A stretch of DNA of 57,353 bases from Candidatus Poribacteria bacterium (GCA_002709695.1 PAQF01000042.1:1-57353), one strand, 5' to 3'; shown: positions 1 to 8,214, counted from the stretch's first letter. The notes: generated by a model not told the origin, from the sequence alone. Numbers and translations are program-made.

Positions 1-282
1 ACTAAACCTGATGGTATTGCCATGATGGGACATCCAGCTGATGATGCCATCAGGCCTCTTGCCATGCAAGCCCAGAAAGCTGGTATTCTGATGACCTATC
101 TGAATGTAGATGTGCCGACTGTTCGTACCAATTATGGTGGTGGATATATCGGTGCTGACTTAGAACCGAAAGGTTATGCCCTAGGTGTGGAGGCCATTAA
201 ACGTTTCGGTCAGAAGACGTGGGTGTATCGTACCGATATTCAAGACCTAGTAGCAGTTAACTTATCATCAATGGAGGCCTAA
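1..282 (+). CDS. C-terminal piece of a periplasmic sugar-binding protein, probably broken
   Basis: The reading frame is open from the first base, so the start lies outside the window. The visible protein (about 93 residues) carries a stretch typical of the ribose-binding/LacI-like periplasmic binding fold (Peripla_BP_4): DGIAMMGHPADDA, then YIGADLEPKGYALGVEA. In that family this stretch is the middle of the first lobe and hinge and should be followed by another 150 or more residues. Here the homologous-looking sequence stops at about FGQK and is followed by 21 unrelated residues and a stop. I therefore infer a truncated or degenerate gene. An intact short protein is less likely. No permease or ATPase of a sugar ABC system follows. 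Confidence 0.6.
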   Translation, partial: TKPDGIAMMGHPADDAIRPLAMQAQKAGILMTYLNVDVPTVRTNYGGGYIGADLEPKGYALGVEAIKRFGQKTWVYRTDIQDLVAVNLSSMEA

Positions 283-597
283 ACATTTCTACGGATACTT
301 TGTGATAGATGAAAATGGTGAAAAATTCGATAATCTCAATAAGTTAGGAGAGAACATTTCTTTTTTCGAATTCACAATGCAGAAATGAAAAAATATGAGA
401 ATTTTACACGGAACATTTTGAAGATTGGAGCGAAGGCCATTATCAATCAACTGTGAGGTGCCAATATAATTTCCTCATACAGACAAGTTACTGTCTCAAT
501 ACTTAGTAGGCTAGGCTCACCCACTGAAGATATGACGCTAGGAATATTACAAGAGATATCCCAGAGATCAGTCAGTAGTTCTTAATCGATAGACACC
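283..597. other. Non-coding stretch
   Basis: I see no gene-like reading frame, RNA gene or terminator here. It is AT-rich and separates the broken binding-protein end from a decayed surface-tag remnant. It may be the remains of a deleted gene. Confidence 0.5.
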
Positions 598-693
598 TAC
601 CCCAACCATTTCAACCTTGAGAATTGGATACCTTTCAAGCTAAGTCAGTATACGGCATTGACTATTATCATCTATACGGAGGATCATCGTGAC
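586..693 (+). pseudogene. Remnant of a C-terminal surface-sorting domain
   Basis: Frame 598-693 reads YPNHFNLENWIPFKL followed by SQYTALTIIIYTEDHRD. This aligns with the tag of three intact proteins in this window (YPNPFNPETWIPFEL... then a beta-strand of the form VSFTISDLRG). A stop codon (583-585) lies 12 nt upstream in the same frame. The later part of the domain (W-D-G...GERVASG) is absent, because a GC-richer isomerase gene begins at 689. I infer that the 3' end of a former secreted-protein gene was eroded or cut when the neighbouring gene arrived. Confidence 0.55.
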
Positions 694-1561
694 ATCAAAC
701 ATCCACTTTGCTATGGGAGGCGCCATTTTTGGAGCCTTCACCACTGAATCTGTGTCGCTGATTGCTAAGCACGGTCTGCCGGGCGTCGAGCCTTATCGCA
801 GTGGCCTGACCGCCTGGCTCGACAAACCGCAAGCTCTGAAGGCTCTCCTCGACGAGCACGGTATGCGGCTCATCACCGCCTCTAACGGAGGGCCCGGTCA
901 GTCGATGGCGTTTATCGATCCGTCAAAACGTCGTGAAACAATCGCCGACCACGTCGCCTTCTGTGGCGATTTCCTGAAGATCTTTGGCTGCACGCACTTC
1001 AAGATCAACATGGGTAGCCGCCCGCAGAATGGAACGACCGTTGACGATATCAAAGCGATCGCAGAAACATTATTAGAACTCGGCAAGCGAACACTGGAGA
1101 TGGGTGTGACAATCGCGCCACATCCGCATATCTGGGGGCCTATCGAGCGACCGGAAGAAGTGCGTGCCCTTCTTGATCAGACCGACCCAGATATCGTATC
1201 CTGGATTCCTGACACCGCACAGCTCAATCTCGGAGGAGGCAATCCGGTACAGCTCATCGACGATTACTACGACCGACTTGCCGCCGTTCACTGGAAGGAC
1301 TCGAAGGCGTCGTATCGCGGTTATACGGGTCCGACACCGACGAAGGAGATGCACGCAGAGGAAATCCTGTACAAAGATTTGGGATCTGGTGGCGTCGACC
1401 ACCCTGCGATTTGGACCATGCTGAATGAGCGAGGCTATGACGGATGGATCACGCTCGATCTCGATCCCCCGCGTCCCAACGAAGGCGAAGGTTCAGTCGA
1501 CGACAAAATTGAGATCAACTGTAAGTATCTGATGGAAACATTGAAAGTTTCCCACCTGTAG
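689..1561 (+). CDS. IolE-like sugar isomerase/dehydratase (xylose isomerase-like TIM barrel)
   Basis: A 290-residue protein of the AP-endonuclease-2/xylose isomerase-like TIM-barrel superfamily. Visible features are GVEPYRSGL near the start, HPHIWGPIE in the middle, PDTAQLNLGGGNP and AAVHWKDSK in the second half, and GYDGWITLDLD near the end. This order of acidic and histidine metal ligands resembles inosose dehydratase (IolE) and related sugar isomerases. The substrate cannot be read from sequence. The GTG start is set by GGAGG at 678-682, 6 nt upstream. The gene is clearly richer in G+C than its neighbours and is bounded by a surface-tag remnant and a palindrome, which suggests recent acquisition. 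Confidence 0.85.
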   Translation: MTSNIHFAMGGAIFGAFTTESVSLIAKHGLPGVEPYRSGLTAWLDKPQALKALLDEHGMRLITASNGGPGQSMAFIDPSKRRETIADHVAFCGDFLKIFGCTHFKINMGSRPQNGTTVDDIKAIAETLLELGKRTLEMGVTIAPHPHIWGPIERPEEVRALLDQTDPDIVSWIPDTAQLNLGGGNPVQLIDDYYDRLAAVHWKDSKASYRGYTGPTPTKEMHAEEILYKDLGSGGVDHPAIWTMLNERGYDGWITLDLDPPRPNEGEGSVDDKIEINCKYLMETLKVSHL

Positions 1562-1593
1562 CGTGTCAACCCTGTCGGGGTTGACACGCTACA
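1557..1593. repeat. Perfect 16-bp inverted repeat overlapping a stop codon
   Basis: Arm TGTAGCGTGTCAACCC (1557-1572), 5-nt loop TGTCG, and the exact reverse complement at 1578-1593. The stop codon of the isomerase gene (TAG, 1559-1561) sits inside the left arm. It would form a very stable hairpin, so it may act as a terminator. However, no T-run follows, so a dispersed palindromic element is an alternative. Confidence 0.8.
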
Positions 1594-1942
1594 GCATGGT
1601 TGGTCAGTTGTCAGGTAAACAGATAAATCTGGAAGGGATATTGATGGGAACTTCAGAATTGAACACCTCTTTTGGTGACCGCTTAGACGTCTATGGTGGC
1701 TTCATCGATTTGGTTGGTACTAAGGCCAGTTTTGTATCATTCGCTAGCAGAAATCGGCATGGATTCACTAATAGCCGAGCTTGGGCGCCGTGGCCAAGAC
1801 ATATCCTCGCTGTTCAAGCGGTTGTCAAAGCGTCGATCAGGGAGGCACCATTTCGGTCCGATTTGGGCCATAATAACGCAATCAGGATGTCCGTTAGCGC
1901 ATCGAAAGCGCTCCGGATAGGTTTAGAAGGGAGAAAATTCAT
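1594..1942. other. Stretch without a recognisable gene
   Basis: Short frames cross this region but none has a convincing start or a family match. One frame (1693-1920) contains a protein-like stretch, AELGRRGQDISSLFKRLSKR, in relatively GC-rich DNA. It could be a remnant of a gene carried with the upstream isomerase. I could not identify it. Confidence 0.4.
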
Positions 1943-2749
1943 ATGGCAATGACTGAAGAGGAACGCTTTAGGTTCGATCTGGCAGGGTTTCTTGTTCGTC
2001 CAGCGATTCTCAGTAAAACTGAAGTAGAGGAAATCTTTGATCAGATTGATCGTATCAAACACAAACCTAAATCTCTACCACCCGAACATCGAGACGTACC
2101 GGGAGGCCCCTCCAGTGTTCTTATTGACCATCCAAAAATAATTGATGTGCTTCATGAAATTATTGGTCCGGATATTCGGCTTGAAAGCTGTGGTTGCATC
2201 TGGAGAAAAAAGGGTGAAGCTCACGGTGGCCTTCACGGCGGCAGTAGAGGCCAGGGGGACCCTATTTTCGGCTATCGCGTTCATAACGGACGTATTCATG
2301 CTGGTATGGTACGGGTTATCTTTGAATTAACCGATATCGCATTCGAGGATCAAAGCACCCATTTCGTAATCGGCAGCCACAAAGCCAATTACAAAATGCA
2401 CCCAAACCATACGTCACTGGAAGAGGGTGAACGGAGCCAGTTCTTAACCAGTTATGAATGTCCGGCAGGTAGCGCGATTTTCTTCACTGAGAACATTTGC
2501 CACGCTGGACCTGAATGGCAAAAAGATACGCCACGCGTTGCCATACTACACGCTTATTCTCATCTGGCCACCCATTGGCACAGATTTAAAATTCCACCGG
2601 CTGTACTTGCAGGACTTCCTCGAGCAAAACAGGCTTATTTTCGAGCGCCTTGGATTGCCGATTTTCACACTAGCCCAGCAACTCATAATACAGCTGAAAG
2701 GTTTATAAACAATGATGAAGATCCAATTAATACCGATACCCTCCCGTAA
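1943..2749 (+). CDS. Phytanoyl-CoA dioxygenase (PhyH) family protein
   Basis: 268 residues, Fe(II)/2-oxoglutarate oxygenase fold of the PhyH family. The core runs from SSVLIDHP through VRVIFELTDI (about 123-132) and FVIGSHKANY to CPAGSAIFF and the distal iron ligand in ICHAGPEW (H187). The usual H-x-D iron motif is not seen: the likely position reads GLHGGS (H98, then Gly instead of Asp). This family hydroxylates small organic molecules, and some members with H-x-Gly/Ala are halogenases. Here the change is only an observation. The purine-rich stretch GAAGGGAGA lies upstream of ATG 1943. Substrate unknown. Confidence 0.8.
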   Translation: MAMTEEERFRFDLAGFLVRPAILSKTEVEEIFDQIDRIKHKPKSLPPEHRDVPGGPSSVLIDHPKIIDVLHEIIGPDIRLESCGCIWRKKGEAHGGLHGGSRGQGDPIFGYRVHNGRIHAGMVRVIFELTDIAFEDQSTHFVIGSHKANYKMHPNHTSLEEGERSQFLTSYECPAGSAIFFTENICHAGPEWQKDTPRVAILHAYSHLATHWHRFKIPPAVLAGLPRAKQAYFRAPWIADFHTSPATHNTAERFINNDEDPINTDTLP

Positions 2750-3100
2750 ACGAATTTGGAAATCGAACGTAGGCAAGATCATTCATGTTTAATTAGGTAG
2801 AAAAACAGAATGGGAGGAACAAAATATTAATCAGTCGAGTTGTATTTAAGTTAAGACTTTTGTACAAGTAACAAACCTCGACCTGCCTACATAGTAGATG
2901 TCCAAGTTTCCGTCAACCTCATTTTCCAACCTTGTGATTGTTGTCTTCAGTTTTTAATGATCTGAATAGAATGAATTTGGGTAGGTGAACTTGACCTTCT
3001 TATTGTTTGTAGAATGAACTTTAATTTGTTACGAGTCTTGTGATCCTGATTGGCCTGAGTGCTAATGTGAGATGGGACATGGAGATGGAGCTAAACGCTT
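2750..3100. other. Intergenic region upstream of the Mo/W-type operon
   Basis: About 350 bases without a gene-like frame. It must carry the promoter of the ten-gene run that starts at 3101. I found no -35/-10 pair good enough to name and no clear molybdate riboswitch-like structure by eye. GGAG motifs at 3081 and 3087 precede the TTG start at 3101. Confidence 0.5.
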
Positions 3101-4669
3101 TTGACATCCAGATCAATTTTTGTTAAACTCAGTAGTAGTTTTGGTTTAAATTTCCTCCATGGTATTGGCTTGAATAGACCCCGATTTTTTTTACTTGCCT
3201 CGATTATTGTATTTGTTGTGCTAGTTCTGTTTTTAATCTTTGATTCCCATCAGGATAGTAGTTCTTCTTTGGGGGGGCCGATACTGCTTTTTTGTGCAGC
3301 TGGAATTAAGCCACCGGTAGAAATGGCAGTAAGAAACTATGAAGCAGAATACAATTGCAAGATAGACATTCAGTATGGTGGATCGGGAACGTTGTTGAAT
3401 AATTTGAAGATTGCTCGCATAGGAGATCTTTATGTTGCAGCTGATGAGAGTTATATTGAAATTGCTCGCCAGAAAAATCTGGTAGAGGAAGCGATCCCGT
3501 TGGCTGTAATGACACCAGTGATTGCAGTACCGAAAGGGAACCCCAAGGGGGTCTATTCAATTCAGGGTTTGATAGACGGTAACTACAAAATAGCTCTTGG
3601 GAATCCAGATGCGGCTTCAATCGGAAAAATATCCAAAGCACTGCTCACTAATTCGGGAGATTGGCCAGCGATTAAAGAACACGCAACAGTGTTTTATCCA
3701 ACTGTCCCTGAGATTGCTAATAGTGTTAAGCTAGGTACAGTAGATGCTGGTATTGTCTGGGATGCGACAGTAAATCAATATTCCGACTTGGATCTTGTCC
3801 GTGTACCAGAGTTGGAATTGGGTCCTCAGAAAACAACAGTTGGTGTTTTAAAGACAGCAAAAGATTCAGTAGCTGCCCTCCGGTTTGCTAGGTATTTAGC
3901 AGCACGTGATCGAGGTTTGACCCAATTCAAAAACTGTGGATATGTGCCTGTTAGTGGGGACGTCTGGAGGGTAAAGCCCGAGATTCTGTTCTTTAGTGGT
4001 GGTGTCAATCGTACCGCAGTTGAGCGAACAATTCAGAAATTTGAGATACGTGAAGGAGTTAAAGTAACTAGAGTTTATAATGGCTGCGGAATTCTTGTCT
4101 CCCAAATTAAGGCTGGAGAACAGCCTGATGCTTATTTTGCCTGTGATATCAGTTTTATGACCCAAGTTCAGAGTTATTTTGATGACTCGACCGATATTTC
4201 TGAGACTGATATTGTTATACTCACGAAAAAAGGGAATCCTAAACAAATTTTGGAGCTGGAAGATTTAGCACAAACTGGGCTAAGACTTGGCGTGGCAAAT
4301 CCTAACCAAAGTGCTCTTGGAGATTTGACCCGCCGCATGCTACTGTCTAAAAGGATGTATAACGATATAATGAAAAACGTGCGAGTGGAGACGCCCACTG
4401 CTGATCTCTTGGTTAATCAACTTTTAGCTGGCCCACTGGATGCAGTCATTGTTTACGAAGCAAATTGTGCTAACGTTTTGGATGATCTTGAGTTGATTCG
4501 CCTTGATTTATCCTTAGCTAAAGCGATCCAGCCCATCGCTGTTGGCAGGAGATCTGGTCACAAACACTTGGCTCGTCGTTTGTTAGAAGCTATCCAATCA
4601 CCGCAATCTAAAATAGAATTTGAATCAATTGGTTTTCGATGGATTCAGGATAGAGACAAGGGAATTTGA
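3101..4669 (+). CDS. Membrane-anchored double-domain molybdate/tungstate-binding protein (ModA-ModA fusion)
   Basis: 522 residues. An N-terminal hydrophobic segment (about 29-47) anchors the protein, and no lipobox is present. Two ModA-like binding modules follow. Module 1 (about 60-290) has ILLFCAAGIKPP, IQYGGSGTLL and GDLYVAADESY. Module 2 (about 293-515) has EILFFSGGVNR, RVYNGCGILVSQIKAGE and DAYFACDISFM. ModA proteins normally have one module of about 230 residues and bind oxyanions such as molybdate or tungstate outside the membrane. The fusion suggests two sites per transporter or two ligands. The TTG start at 3101 has GGAG upstream. The stop overlaps the next start by 4 nt, so the gene is coupled to the permease. 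Confidence 0.85.
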   Translation: MTSRSIFVKLSSSFGLNFLHGIGLNRPRFFLLASIIVFVVLVLFLIFDSHQDSSSSLGGPILLFCAAGIKPPVEMAVRNYEAEYNCKIDIQYGGSGTLLNNLKIARIGDLYVAADESYIEIARQKNLVEEAIPLAVMTPVIAVPKGNPKGVYSIQGLIDGNYKIALGNPDAASIGKISKALLTNSGDWPAIKEHATVFYPTVPEIANSVKLGTVDAGIVWDATVNQYSDLDLVRVPELELGPQKTTVGVLKTAKDSVAALRFARYLAARDRGLTQFKNCGYVPVSGDVWRVKPEILFFSGGVNRTAVERTIQKFEIREGVKVTRVYNGCGILVSQIKAGEQPDAYFACDISFMTQVQSYFDDSTDISETDIVILTKKGNPKQILELEDLAQTGLRLGVANPNQSALGDLTRRMLLSKRMYNDIMKNVRVETPTADLLVNQLLAGPLDAVIVYEANCANVLDDLELIRLDLSLAKAIQPIAVGRRSGHKHLARRLLEAIQSPQSKIEFESIGFRWIQDRDKGI

Positions 4670-5496
4670 GCTTGGAATTTGAGACAGAAACGTCATCTCG
4701 TGTATCATCTGATGTTCCATTTCTCGCGTCATTATGGATCATTGGAGGGGTCTACATTATATTAATTTTATCTCTCCTTGTTGCTGATGCTTCGTATTCA
4801 ACACCCAGTCATTTCTTGAAAGCTTTAAAGTCCACAGAGATTCGTTACGCTATAAAATTGAGCTTAATTTCCTGTACGATTGCAGCTATCCTATCCTTGT
4901 GGGTCGCTATTCCGATTGGTTATTTGATGTCTCGCTATGAGTTTCGTGGCAAAATCTTTTTTGATGCTATCTTGGACATTCCCATCGTTTTACCTCCCTT
5001 AGTTATTGGTTTGAGTCTTCTTATTTTGTTTCAAACGCCTATTGGACGAGCTATAGAAAGTAAAGTTACCATTACTTATGGAATTCCAGCAGTAATTCTG
5101 GCACAATTCATGGTTGCTTGCGCATTTGCTGTTCGAGCGATGCGTGTGTCCTTTGATCAACTTGACCCGCGACAGGAACAAGTTGCCTTGACTTTAGGGT
5201 GTAATCGCAGTCAAGCTTTTTGGCTTGTTGTTTTACCTGAAATTAGATCTGGGATTTTAACCGCAGCTACACTTGCCTGGTCACGGTCTTTGGGGGAGTT
5301 CGGACCAATCCTGATTTTTGCGGGGGCTACGCGCATGAGGACGGAAGTACTACCGACAACTGTTTTCTTGGAATTGAGTATTGGTAACATTGAAGCTGCC
5401 GTCGCTGTTTCACTTTTGATGGTATTTGCTGCCATGGTTGTTTTGGTCATAGTGCGAATATATGGCTTAAAAGGAGCAATCAAGTTCAAGCAATGA
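4666..5496 (+). CDS. modB: Molybdate/tungstate ABC transporter permease (ModB-like)
   Basis: 276 residues, with about six membrane segments. It shows the EAA loop that docks the ATPase (around 173-195: QVALTLGCNRSQAFWLVVLP) and the family stretch LPPLVIGLSLL. The combination SRSLGEFGPILIFAGAT is typical of ModB/TupB/WtpB oxyanion permeases. It would pass molybdate or tungstate into the cytoplasm, driven by the ATPase encoded next. The TTG start overlaps the preceding stop (TTGA) and its own stop overlaps the ATPase start (ATGA), so translation is probably coupled. Sequence alone does not separate molybdate from tungstate. Confidence 0.9.
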   Translation: MSLEFETETSSRVSSDVPFLASLWIIGGVYIILILSLLVADASYSTPSHFLKALKSTEIRYAIKLSLISCTIAAILSLWVAIPIGYLMSRYEFRGKIFFDAILDIPIVLPPLVIGLSLLILFQTPIGRAIESKVTITYGIPAVILAQFMVACAFAVRAMRVSFDQLDPRQEQVALTLGCNRSQAFWLVVLPEIRSGILTAATLAWSRSLGEFGPILIFAGATRMRTEVLPTTVFLELSIGNIEAAVAVSLLMVFAAMVVLVIVRIYGLKGAIKFKQ

Positions 5497-6137
5497 TTGA
5501 TGTGGAGAATCTTTCGATTCGTGTAGGTGATTTTGTCCTTGATGGTATTGATTTCCATGTTCCGAATGGCACTTACGGTGTATTAATGGGTAAGACAGGA
5601 AGTGGGAAAACTTCAATCATGGAATCGATTTGTGGGTTACTCAATACATCAGGTGGCACGATTAAGATAATGGGGCGCAACGTAACAAACCTCAAACCTG
5701 CTTCTCGGGGGATTGGTTTCGTTCCACAAGACGGGGCGCTTTTTTCTACCATGACGGTTCGAAATCATCTTGGTTTTGCGTTGTCAATTCGCAAATGGGA
5801 TCGACAGTGTATCGAAAAAAGGGTTGTCGAATTGGCAGAAACATTAAAAATCCTCCATTTGTTAGATCGAATTCCTTATCGTTTATCGGGAGGGGAACGG
5901 CAACGTGTTTCGCTTGGACGAGCCTTATCGTATTATCCCAATGTATTGTGTTTAGATGAACCATTTAGTGCTTTAGATGATGAAACTCGTGAGGATATGT
6001 ATCGGTTACTAAAGTTGATAGTTGATCAAATGGGTATTACCGTTTTTCATATTACACACAGCTATCATGAAGCACGACGGTTAGCCGATAAAATATTGAG
6101 GCTTGAAAACGGAAAGGTATTGGAGTGGGATAGTTGA
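5493..6137 (+). CDS. modC: Molybdate/tungstate ABC transporter ATPase (ModC-like)
   Basis: 214 residues with a complete ABC nucleotide-binding domain: Walker A GKTGSGKT (33-40), signature LSGGERQR (about 132-139), Walker B LCLDEPFSALD (about 151-161) and the H-loop HITHS. It energises the permease encoded just upstream. It is short for ModC and lacks the C-terminal Mop/TOBE oxyanion-sensing domain found in many ModC proteins, so it probably has no built-in feedback sensing. The start overlaps the modB stop by 4 nt, and the next gene overlaps its stop by 4 nt. Confidence 0.9.
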   Translation: MIDVENLSIRVGDFVLDGIDFHVPNGTYGVLMGKTGSGKTSIMESICGLLNTSGGTIKIMGRNVTNLKPASRGIGFVPQDGALFSTMTVRNHLGFALSIRKWDRQCIEKRVVELAETLKILHLLDRIPYRLSGGERQRVSLGRALSYYPNVLCLDEPFSALDDETREDMYRLLKLIVDQMGITVFHITHSYHEARRLADKILRLENGKVLEWDS

Positions 6138-6412
6138 AGATAACCATTGAATATTCGGCACAGATTAGACGTACCCTTGGAGTTTCAGAAGAGACCATTG
6201 ATTTAGTGGATTCTCAGAGTTTACACGATCTAATTTTGCATCTGGCCGAGAAACATGGTCAATTGTTCAAAGATCTTATTTTAGATGTGGAAGGTAATTT
6301 GAGTCGGATGATTCTAGCTAGTGTCAATAGTGTACAGGTCCAGGAAAGTACTTCAGTTGATTTGAGAGATGGAGATCGTGTTAACTTAATGTCTCCTATT
6401 TCTGGTGGATAA
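6134..6412 (+). CDS. MoaD/ThiS-like ubiquitin-fold sulfur carrier protein
   Basis: 92 residues, the usual size for MoaD. The protein starts KITIEYSAQIRRTLG and has the hydrophobic pattern of the beta-grasp fold. It ends LRDGDRVNLMSPISGG, and the terminal Gly-Gly is the residue pair adenylated by an E1-like enzyme and converted to a thiocarboxylate. Such proteins donate sulfur during molybdopterin or related cofactor synthesis. The TTG start overlaps the ATPase stop, so the carrier is made together with the metal transporter. An E1-like gene follows two genes later. No MoaE, MoaA or MoaC is in the window, so a special-purpose carrier is possible. Confidence 0.88.
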   Translation: MKITIEYSAQIRRTLGVSEETIDLVDSQSLHDLILHLAEKHGQLFKDLILDVEGNLSRMILASVNSVQVQESTSVDLRDGDRVNLMSPISGG

Positions 6413-6466
6413 TACTATTATTTGGAAAAAAGAAATAGAAATTTTTGGGAGGGTAAAAACAGGATA

Positions 6467-7417
6467 ATGATCAGAATATCAGTTTGGGATGGAGGGCTTT
6501 CAGATAGTTACCTGCGACTGGTAACACAATTGGGAGCCGACTGCATAGATTTTGGGAATGACAAAAGCTTTCCTGGTGTGGCGGAACAAGGTTATCCGGA
6601 TATGGATCAATTGCTAAAAATTAAAAAAAAGATCTATACTTGGGGGTTAGAAATTAATCGTGTGACCTTGCCAAATATTACTGAACGATTTATGCATAAT
6701 TTGCCTGGTGCTGAGGACGAGCTGGAAAATACCGCGACAGCTTTAAAAATCTTTGCAGAAGCAGGTATTCCAATTGCTCGTCAAAGAGTGGCCGGAGATA
6801 CTTTCCCTCAACTTATGACACGTTATCAATCTGTGCATCGTGGTGGCTATGTGTCTCGTGGTGAAAGTAGGGCTTTGACCAAAGGTGAACTTGAAACACC
6901 CAATTACGATGAGTTGCAAGAGTGGTGGAGCCGTTTTTGCAATATTTACTCTACTCTTGTACCGATTGCTGAAGAATGTGGTATCAAGTTGGCCATTCAT
7001 CCATCTGATGTCCCTAACCCTGAAACTCCTTTGGGAGGGTTGGGATTTCATCGTGTTATTGATGCCTTTCCAAGTCGAAGTGTTGGGTATTTGTACTGTG
7101 TGGGCACGAGAGCGGAGTCAGGTGGGTCATCAATTGTTATGGACGAAATTCATAATTACGGTCGAAAAGGAAGAATCTTTATGATCCATTTGCGTAACGT
7201 TCGTGCTAGTTTGGCGACGGCTCAAGCTTTTGAAGAAGTGCTTTTGGATGATGGTGATATGAATATGTTCAAGGTGCTTTTTGAATTACAAAAAATTGGT
7301 TTTGATGGATGTGTGAACCCGGATCATATTCCGAACATAGAGGGAGGTAGTAGTGGGTTGGCCTATTCAATTGGTTATATTAAAGCTTTGCTGGCGTCAT
7401 TGGCAGCAAAGCCTTAA
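6467..7417 (+). CDS. Mannonate dehydratase (UxuA)-like TIM-barrel protein
   Basis: About 316 residues. The C-terminal half follows the UxuA pattern: LAIHPSD, a Cys in GYLYCVGT, MIHLRN, LLDDGDMNMF and NPDHIP. These contain the His, Cys, His and Asp positions that bind the metal in mannonate dehydratase. UxuA converts D-mannonate to 2-keto-3-deoxygluconate, but this protein is shorter than E. coli UxuA (about 394 residues), so its substrate may differ. A TTG at 6422 would add 15 residues. I prefer ATG 6467 because the conserved fold starts there, although GGGAGGG (6448-6454) lies rather far upstream. Its place inside a Mo/W and sulfur-carrier operon is unexplained. Confidence 0.72.
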   Translation: MIRISVWDGGLSDSYLRLVTQLGADCIDFGNDKSFPGVAEQGYPDMDQLLKIKKKIYTWGLEINRVTLPNITERFMHNLPGAEDELENTATALKIFAEAGIPIARQRVAGDTFPQLMTRYQSVHRGGYVSRGESRALTKGELETPNYDELQEWWSRFCNIYSTLVPIAEECGIKLAIHPSDVPNPETPLGGLGFHRVIDAFPSRSVGYLYCVGTRAESGGSSIVMDEIHNYGRKGRIFMIHLRNVRASLATAQAFEEVLLDDGDMNMFKVLFELQKIGFDGCVNPDHIPNIEGGSSGLAYSIGYIKALLASLAAKP

Positions 7418-7437
7418 GTATTAGTGGTTATTGATTA

Positions 7438-8193
7438 ATGACTGATGAAAAGAAAGTTTTAACTGAGCTGGATCGGCAAATTTATGAATGGCAGATGTGG
7501 GTGCCGGATTTTGGGGAAGTTGGTCAAGAAAAGCTGAAAAACGCTTCCATACTAGTTTCTCGGTGCGGGGGGTTGGGCAGTGTTGTCGCTTATGAATTGG
7601 CGGCAGCTGGCATTGGCAAGTTGGTTTTAGCTCATGCTGGGAATCTCAAGCATAGTGATCTTAACCGACAGTTATTAATGACTTATGATCACCTTGGAAA
7701 ACCACGTATCGACTCAGTTCAAAGAAGGTTGCGAGATTTGAATCCACATATAGAAATTGAGCCTTATGGTGAAAATATCAGCGAATCAAATGCGAGAGAT
7801 ATAGTCTCTAACGTAGATCTTATTATTGACTGTGCTCCGCTGTTCGACGAACGCTTTGCCATGAATCGGCAAGCAGTTGTTCAAGGGATACCTTTAGTTG
7901 AATGTGCAATGTATGATTTAGAAGCTCAGGTTACGACTATTATTCCTCAGGAAACACCTTGTTTGGCTTGTTTGTATCCAGATCAACCACCAATGTGGGA
8001 GCGTCAATTTCCTGTTTTTGGTGCTGTGTCTGGTATGATTGGTTGTATTGCTGTGATGGAAGCCATAAAAACCATTGCAGGTTTTGGACAGACACTGAAA
8101 AGTAAGATGCTGAACGTAGATCTGCGATCAATGAAATTCCAGATCATCGATATTTATGCTTCTTCGGATTGTCGTGTCTGTGGACATTTCTAA
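7438..8193 (+). CDS. MoeB/ThiF/HesA-family E1-like adenylyltransferase
   Basis: 251 residues, the normal length for MoeB. The opening LDRQIYEWQMWVPDFGEVGQ is family-typical. The nucleotide-binding glycine loop is CGGLGS (43-48), followed by the DLNRQLL arginine motif (about 73-79). Two zinc-binding CxxC pairs are present, CLAC (about 174) and CRVC (246-249). This enzyme adenylates the C-terminal glycine of a MoaD/ThiS-type carrier so that sulfur can be attached, and the carrier at 6134 is the obvious partner. The first Gly of the usual GxGGxG loop is replaced (SRCGGLG). Catalysis could still occur but this should be noted. Confidence 0.87.
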   Translation: MTDEKKVLTELDRQIYEWQMWVPDFGEVGQEKLKNASILVSRCGGLGSVVAYELAAAGIGKLVLAHAGNLKHSDLNRQLLMTYDHLGKPRIDSVQRRLRDLNPHIEIEPYGENISESNARDIVSNVDLIIDCAPLFDERFAMNRQAVVQGIPLVECAMYDLEAQVTTIIPQETPCLACLYPDQPPMWERQFPVFGAVSGMIGCIAVMEAIKTIAGFGQTLKSKMLNVDLRSMKFQIIDIYASSDCRVCGHF

Positions 8194-8214
8194 TTTGTAA
8201 GGGAGTTCATTAAT

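Noticed and set aside
1563-1952. A 129-codon plus-strand frame after the isomerase gene
   Set aside because: It starts inside the palindrome loop region and overlaps the PhyH start; its sequence is not protein-like, apart from a short stretch in another frame.
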